Assembly: GCF_003946325.1 (NCBI RefSeq)
Contig: NZ_RHNT01000002.1
Coordinates: 62,001 to 126,000 of the forward strand
Reading direction: 5' to 3'
Source of the DNA: Companilactobacillus furfuricola
Lineage (GTDB): Bacteria; Bacillota; Bacilli; Lactobacillales; Lactobacillaceae
DNA: 64,000 nucleotides
Of the stretch, positions 60,238-64,000 are shown piece after piece. The position numbers and the translations under genes were made by a program. The notes below the pieces were generated by a model. The model was not told where the DNA came from and did no database searches. It saw only the letters and a program-made list of their open reading frames with translations. The stretch's first letter is position 1. Every line of letters starts with the position of its first letter.

Positions 60238-60272
60238 GTTACTTTTTAAGTAACTGTTATTCATATAGTAAC
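60238..60272. promoter_or_regulatory. Tandem 17-bp operators upstream of the qorB-rrf2 operon
   Basis: GTTACTTTTTAAGTAAC (60238-60254) and GTTATTCATATAGTAAC (60256-60272) are adjacent 17-bp palindrome-like sites with GTTA/TAAC ends, 18 bp apart. They are the likely binding sites of the co-transcribed Rrf2 regulator, whose own operon lies just downstream on the minus strand. Inference from symmetry and position. Confidence 0.55.
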
Positions 60273-60330
60273 ACCTTGCTTTTAGAATGCAAGGATTTAA
60301 TTAAATAAATTATATGAATTAATTTTGTCA

Positions 60331-60367
60331 TCAAAAAAAAGCTTCCAACCAACGGTCAGAAGCTTTT
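60331..60367 (-). terminator. Terminator of the VOC-protein gene
   Basis: An AAGCTTC/GAAGCTT stem is followed on the minus strand by eight T residues, directly after the stop. Confidence 0.85.
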
Positions 60368-60369
60368 GA

Positions 60370-61134
60370 TTATTTAAATTGTAATTTAGCATCACCAAAT
60401 GAAAATTCTTGACCGGCTAAGTCGCCAGAATTACTAAAGACTAAGTCAGTAATGTAGTTATTTTTTCCTGACTTAAAGATAATTTGACGATCACCAAAGT
60501 CGACTACATAGTCTTTATCGTCACGAACAGGAGGGATGCCAATGAATTGGCCCCACTTAATAGCCATTATCTCGGGATTTGTAACTCGATAGATAGCTTG
60601 TTTGACCATGATATTCTTTCGAGGATGTTCGACTAGTAAATTCTTTTTGATCAAATTCTCTTTTCGAATATAGTCTGGGTCGTTCCATTGAACAACGTAA
60701 GGATAGGGAACTTGGAAAAATTTATTTCGTACAAAGAATATCTTCCAAGTAATGAGATTTCCCTTTGGATCCCGACGGGTGCCGGTTTGGATATTTTCAA
60801 CAGGGAAATTTTGCGACAGTAAACGCTCGTGCACCGCTTCAATATCATTAGTCCGAAAACCGATAGTATTGATATGTTGATTTGGTAAATCATGGATACA
60901 ATCGTAAATTGAAGTTGCACCATCACGAACGACGTGACTGGCTAATTCTGGATTGTATACACTCATCAGTTCGATGTAGTTCAAACCAAAGTAGCCCACA
61001 GCATTGGACGTACCCCATTGCTCATGTTTGCCACCATTATGGAAGATAATTCCCTTCTCATCAAACCAGTTGATGGCTTCATTAATGTCGTTCACATCGA
61101 TAATAGTGTGGTCCCATTTTAAATTTTCTGTCAT
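60370..61134 (-). CDS. VOC (glyoxalase-like) superfamily protein
   Basis: 254 residues from ATG 61132-61134 with GAGGGAG upstream; a start seven codons earlier overlaps that site. N-terminal glyoxalase-like domain: KWDHTIIDVNDINEAINWFDEKGIIFHNGGKHEQWGTSNAVGYFGLNYIELMSVYNP, with His and Glu that could bind metal, and a second half with IMAIKWGQFIGIPPVRDDKDYVVDFGDRQIIF. It resembles the Glyoxalase_3-like subgroup of unknown substrate. It is a single gene. 61135-61380 is AT-rich and should hold its promoter. Confidence 0.85.
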   Translation of the reverse strand: MTENLKWDHTIIDVNDINEAINWFDEKGIIFHNGGKHEQWGTSNAVGYFGLNYIELMSVYNPELASHVVRDGATSIYDCIHDLPNQHINTIGFRTNDIEAVHERLLSQNFPVENIQTGTRRDPKGNLITWKIFFVRNKFFQVPYPYVVQWNDPDYIRKENLIKKNLLVEHPRKNIMVKQAIYRVTNPEIMAIKWGQFIGIPPVRDDKDYVVDFGDRQIIFKSGKNNYITDLVFSNSGDLAGQEFSFGDAKLQFK

Positions 61135-61380
61135 GAAACAGACTCCCTCTCGCAAACTCTTTCATTAAATAATTAATTACCATTTAAACCTAATTTTAAT
61201 TTATTGGCAAGTGTCTAAATATACATCATGAATTGAAGTTATTCAGTACATAAACATACGTAATAATAAAAAACGGTAAATTGGTAAACCATATTTCGAG
61301 AAAAATATTGATTCTTCATCCTCTATTATAGTTTATATAATAAAAATAAACGCATTTTTTTTCGATCAATAAAAGTATTT

Positions 61381-61421
61381 AAAAACACGACTGAACCTAA
61401 ATAGGCCCAGTCGTGTTTTTT
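61381..61421. terminator. Terminator after argD
   Basis: A 10-bp stem AACACGACTG/CAGTCGTGTT with a GGCCTATTTAGGTT-type loop is flanked by A and T runs on both sides. It most likely ends the arg operon on the minus strand. Confidence 0.85.
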
Positions 61422-61423
61422 CT

Positions 61424-61460
61424 ATGAACGAGCTCCGAGGCACAGCGACCTCTCCGCTCT
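61424..61460. repeat. Remnant of a family II element
   Basis: GAACGAGCTCC, GGCACAGCGACCTC and CCGCTCTATATTCTT echo the ends of the 48.3-kb copies with the centre missing. It lies immediately downstream of the argD stop. Confidence 0.55.
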
Positions 61461-61466
61461 ATATTC

Positions 61467-62597
61467 TTATTGTAAAACGTCTTTGATCAATTCAACGCCC
61501 TTGACCAAGTTATCCTCGCCCATGATTAATGGAGGCAATAGTCTCAAAGTGTTGTATTTTGCTGATATCGTCAATAATCCTTTGTTTTGCAGTTGGGTGA
61601 TGACTTCGCCTACTTTGAGCGAGTCGTCCAAATGAATCCCGACCATGAAGCCGAGGCCAGTAATATCAGTCACGTGCTCCAATGGTTTGATTTCAGTATT
61701 TAATTTATCCCAAAGTGATTTTGACTTTGCTTGAACTTGTTTTAAAAAGTCGGGAGTCAGTTGTTCCAGAACTCCATTCGCCACAGCCATTGAGAGCTTA
61801 TTTCCTCCAAAGGTTGTTCCGTGAGTTCCTGGTCCAAAGGCCTCGGCCAACTTTTTCTTGCCGATCATTGCACCAACGGGTGTGCCATTACCTAAAGCTT
61901 TGGCAGATGTGATTATGTCAGGTTCGAGTCCAAATTGTTCGAAAGCAAATTTCGTACCAGTCCGTCCGATCCCAGTCTGAACTTCGTCGATGATAAGTAA
62001 TACACCATTGTCGTGAGCAGCTTGTTGAACTTTTTGCAACCAAGTTTTATCGGCAACATTTACGCCACCTTCACCTTGAACTACTTCTAAAATAACGGCT
62101 GCTAAATCTGAATCGATCAGTGAAATTGCTTCGTCATCATTGTAGTTGGCAAATTCAACGCCGGGTACTAGGGGTGTGAAACCAGCTTGGATATCAGGAT
62201 TTCCAGTCAATGACATTGAGCCGAATGTTCGACCATGGAAACCATTATTAAATGCTAAAATTTTTGCTTTGCCAGTATATTTACGAGCTAATTTAAAAGC
62301 TGCTTCGTTAGCTTCAGTCCCAGAATTGCAAAAGAAAGCTAGCTGGTCGCCGTTGCAAAGTTTAGCAGCAACGTCATCTTGAATTTGACTGTCATACAAG
62401 TTGGAAGTGTGCCAAATTTTCTTTGCTTGTTCAGCTAAATTGTTTTGGATCAGTTCATTGCTGTAGCCGAAGCTGCAAACGCCGATGCCACTCGTGAAAT
62501 CTAAGTAAGTCTTACCATTATTGTCTGTTAAAAATACATCGTGTCCTTCAACTATATCAAAGGGAAAACGTGCATAAGTTGGAAATACGTGCTCCAT
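61467..62597 (-). CDS. argD: Acetylornithine aminotransferase
   Basis: 376 residues, class III PLP aminotransferase. Motifs are FTSGIGVCSFGYS, FCNSGTEANEAAFKLARKYTGK, FHGRTFGSMSLTG, VVQGEGGVNVAD, LLIIDEVQTGIGRTG and the PLP Lys K233 in TSAKALGNGTPVGAMIG. It converts N-acetylglutamate semialdehyde to N-acetylornithine. It follows argB by 16 bp in a leftward argJ-argB-argD operon; argF is not seen downstream, since a terminator and repeat remnant follow. Confidence 0.95.
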   Translation of the reverse strand: MEHVFPTYARFPFDIVEGHDVFLTDNNGKTYLDFTSGIGVCSFGYSNELIQNNLAEQAKKIWHTSNLYDSQIQDDVAAKLCNGDQLAFFCNSGTEANEAAFKLARKYTGKAKILAFNNGFHGRTFGSMSLTGNPDIQAGFTPLVPGVEFANYNDDEAISLIDSDLAAVILEVVQGEGGVNVADKTWLQKVQQAAHDNGVLLIIDEVQTGIGRTGTKFAFEQFGLEPDIITSAKALGNGTPVGAMIGKKKLAEAFGPGTHGTTFGGNKLSMAVANGVLEQLTPDFLKQVQAKSKSLWDKLNTEIKPLEHVTDITGLGFMVGIHLDDSLKVGEVITQLQNKGLLTISAKYNTLRLLPPLIMGEDNLVKGVELIKDVLQ

Positions 62598-62613
62598 AAT
62601 GTTCCTCCATTAA

Positions 62614-63354
62614 TTAGTTTTGATATTGAAATTGTGTTCCTGGTTGACATAAGTCATTGGTGATAAATGTTTGATGAACGCCATTTTTTAAAGCTTTGAA
62701 AGAAGCTTGGATTTTTGGCATCATACCTGACTTAATAATATTATTTTGAAAAAGCTGATTTGCGGCCGTTTCTGTTAGTTGAGGAACAACTTGTCCCGAA
62801 TTCAAAACGCCTGGAACATCTGTCAATAAGACGAGTGATTCAGCTTCCAATTGGATGGCAATAGTAGCTGCTGCCATATCGGCATTAACGTTGAGCCAGT
62901 GTCCATCAGCTGTTTGAGCTAATGGAGCAAGGATGCCGATCTGGTCGGTCAATTGGTCATCGAGCCAATTTTTGTTGATGGAGGTGACTTTACCAACTTC
63001 ACCGTATTCCTCGTGGTTCAAGTATTGGCCTTGCAGCAGATGATTGTCTGAAGCATTCATACCGATCACAGGAAGTCCAGCATTGGCAATGAATTGACAA
63101 AGCTTTGGTTGAACTAATCCTATTAGGACTGCTTTAGTAACATTGAGTGTTTCTGAATCAGTTACTCTGATCCCATCAATTTTTTCGACAGCTAAGTGTA
63201 ATTTTTCACTCCACTGTGAGATCTGGGGACCGCCTCCGTGGATGATCAAGATCTTTTTACCTTGATCCCACCAAGTCTTGATCTGGTCAAAAAACGTCTG
63301 TGGTAGTTGGTCGCTGGCATTTCCGCCGATTTTAATTACGATAGTTTCCTGCAT
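62614..63354 (-). CDS. argB: Acetylglutamate kinase
   Basis: 246 residues from ATG 63352-63354 with GAGGT upstream; the long upstream frame extension lies in argJ and has no ribosome site. Amino-acid kinase motifs are TIVIKIGGNASDQ, ILIIHGGGPQISQW, MNASDNHLLQG, ALAQ-type PLAQTADGHWLNVNADMAAATIA and VLLTDVPGVLNSG. It phosphorylates N-acetylglutamate. The protein is slightly short but contains all core motifs. Confidence 0.95.
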   Translation of the reverse strand: MQETIVIKIGGNASDQLPQTFFDQIKTWWDQGKKILIIHGGGPQISQWSEKLHLAVEKIDGIRVTDSETLNVTKAVLIGLVQPKLCQFIANAGLPVIGMNASDNHLLQGQYLNHEEYGEVGKVTSINKNWLDDQLTDQIGILAPLAQTADGHWLNVNADMAAATIAIQLEAESLVLLTDVPGVLNSGQVVPQLTETAANQLFQNNIIKSGMMPKIQASFKALKNGVHQTFITNDLCQPGTQFQYQN

Positions 63355-63394
63355 TTTCTTTACCTCATACTTTTTTAGTAGTTTGTATTCATAT

Positions 63395-64000
63395 TTAACT
63401 TCTGTATGAAGCGTTGATTCGGACGTAATCGTAAGTAAGATCACAGCCCCAAGCTTGGCCTTTGGCTGTTCCGGAGTTTAAGTCAACAGTGACAGTTACA
63501 ACATTTTTAGCTAGTTCTTCTTTCATTTGTGCTTCGTCAAAATCGCTGCTAGCACTGTTTTTAACGATCGGTACATCGTTGATCCAAACGGAAGTATGTT
63601 CAATATCAACGTGAGCGTTCGTTTGGCCAACGGCTGCAACGATCCGGCCCCAGTTGGCGTCGTTTCCGAAGATAGCCGTTTTGACTAAACTAGAACCAAC
63701 GACAGCTTTAGCAACTTGTTGGGCTTCCGTCTTGTCATAAGCGTTTTGTACATTGACTTCGACTAATTTAGTGGCGCCTTCGCCGTCAGCAGCGATATCT
63801 TTAGCTAGTTCGGCTAAAACTTTATTAAAAGCTGCTACGAATGCTGGATATTGCTCACTTTGTTCAGTTAATGGTTCGTTGTCAGCACAACCGTTAGCCA
63901 TCGTGACGACCATGTCGTTAGTAGAAGTGTCGCCGTCGACCGTGATCTGGTTGAAGGTAGAATCGACTTCTTGACTCAAGATCGGTTGTAACAAACCATC
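63395..64000 (-). CDS. argJ: Glutamate N-acetyltransferase/amino-acid acetyltransferase, C-terminal part
   Basis: The last 201 codons of a gene that continues past the right window edge. The sequence matches the ArgJ beta part: DSTFNQITVDGDTSTNDMVVTMANG, FGNDANWGRIVAAVGQ and the C-terminal CDLTYDYVRINASYRS. The self-cleavage Thr of ArgJ lies outside the window. The enzyme recycles the acetyl group between ornithine and glutamate. It is first in the window of the leftward argJBD set. Confidence 0.93.
   Translation of the reverse strand, partial: DGLLQPILSQEVDSTFNQITVDGDTSTNDMVVTMANGCADNEPLTEQSEQYPAFVAAFNKVLAELAKDIAADGEGATKLVEVNVQNAYDKTEAQQVAKAVVGSSLVKTAIFGNDANWGRIVAAVGQTNAHVDIEHTSVWINDVPIVKNSASSDFDEAQMKEELAKNVVTVTVDLNSGTAKGQAWGCDLTYDYVRINASYRS

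Overview
The window looks like the chromosome of a low-GC Gram-positive lactic acid bacterium. The evidence is A+T-rich sequence, strong AGGAGG-type ribosome sites, TTG/GTG starts, SLAP (S-layer type) wall-binding proteins, heterodimeric LmrCD-type ABC exporters and an FMN-riboswitch rib operon. A Companilactobacillus-like or related lactobacillus is my best guess, based on respiratory nitrate reductase together with many SLAP proteins. This is inference, not a database match.

1-18.5 kb is a complete nitrate respiration island. A leftward operon moeB-moaB-moeA-mobB-mobA-orf82-nreB-nreC (cofactor assembly and oxygen/nitrate sensing) diverges from a rightward operon narGHJI-FecCD-type ABC importer-moaE-moaD-narK-MIP18-DUF1858-DUF438/hemerythrin/PAS. 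Palindromes between moeB and narG resemble NreC boxes. moaA and moaC are not in the window.

18.5-28.3 kb holds a heterodimeric ABC exporter, a B3/B4-domain protein, an ornithine-cyclodeaminase-family enzyme, a polytopic membrane protein, a 57-codon membrane peptide and an ImmA/Xre pair. It also contains large dispersed hairpin elements of two families. Family I copies have perfect 12-20 bp outer stems. Three of them carry an identical 17-nt loop on a stem that covaries. Genes beside family I elements show strong, strand-specific G+T (or A+C) enrichment at synonymous positions that fades with distance.

28.6-47 kb is a SLAP-protein island. It has a signal-less SLAP protein plus alpha/beta hydrolase facing Xre operators, three tandem secreted SLAP paralogues with a decayed hydrolase copy between them, two large BspA-LRR/SLAP surface proteins on the minus strand, and several SLAP genes damaged by stops or frameshifts. 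A structured leader ending in a terminator lies at 44.2 kb.

47-64 kb is mostly housekeeping: a class A beta-lactamase-like hydrolase, a zinc-ribbon membrane protein split by a TAG, an aquaglyceroporin, an MFS exporter with a MarR regulator, cysK and a cystathionine synthase/lyase, ribDEAH behind an FMN riboswitch, a QorB/Rrf2 pair, a VOC protein and argJ-argB-argD. Upstream of cysK sits a 26-residue leader peptide with three consecutive Cys codons followed by an intrinsic terminator, a probable cysteine attenuator.

The strongest candidates for undescribed biology are the family I elements with their composition halos, the Cys-run leader, and the Xre/ImmA-linked SLAP-hydrolase unit.
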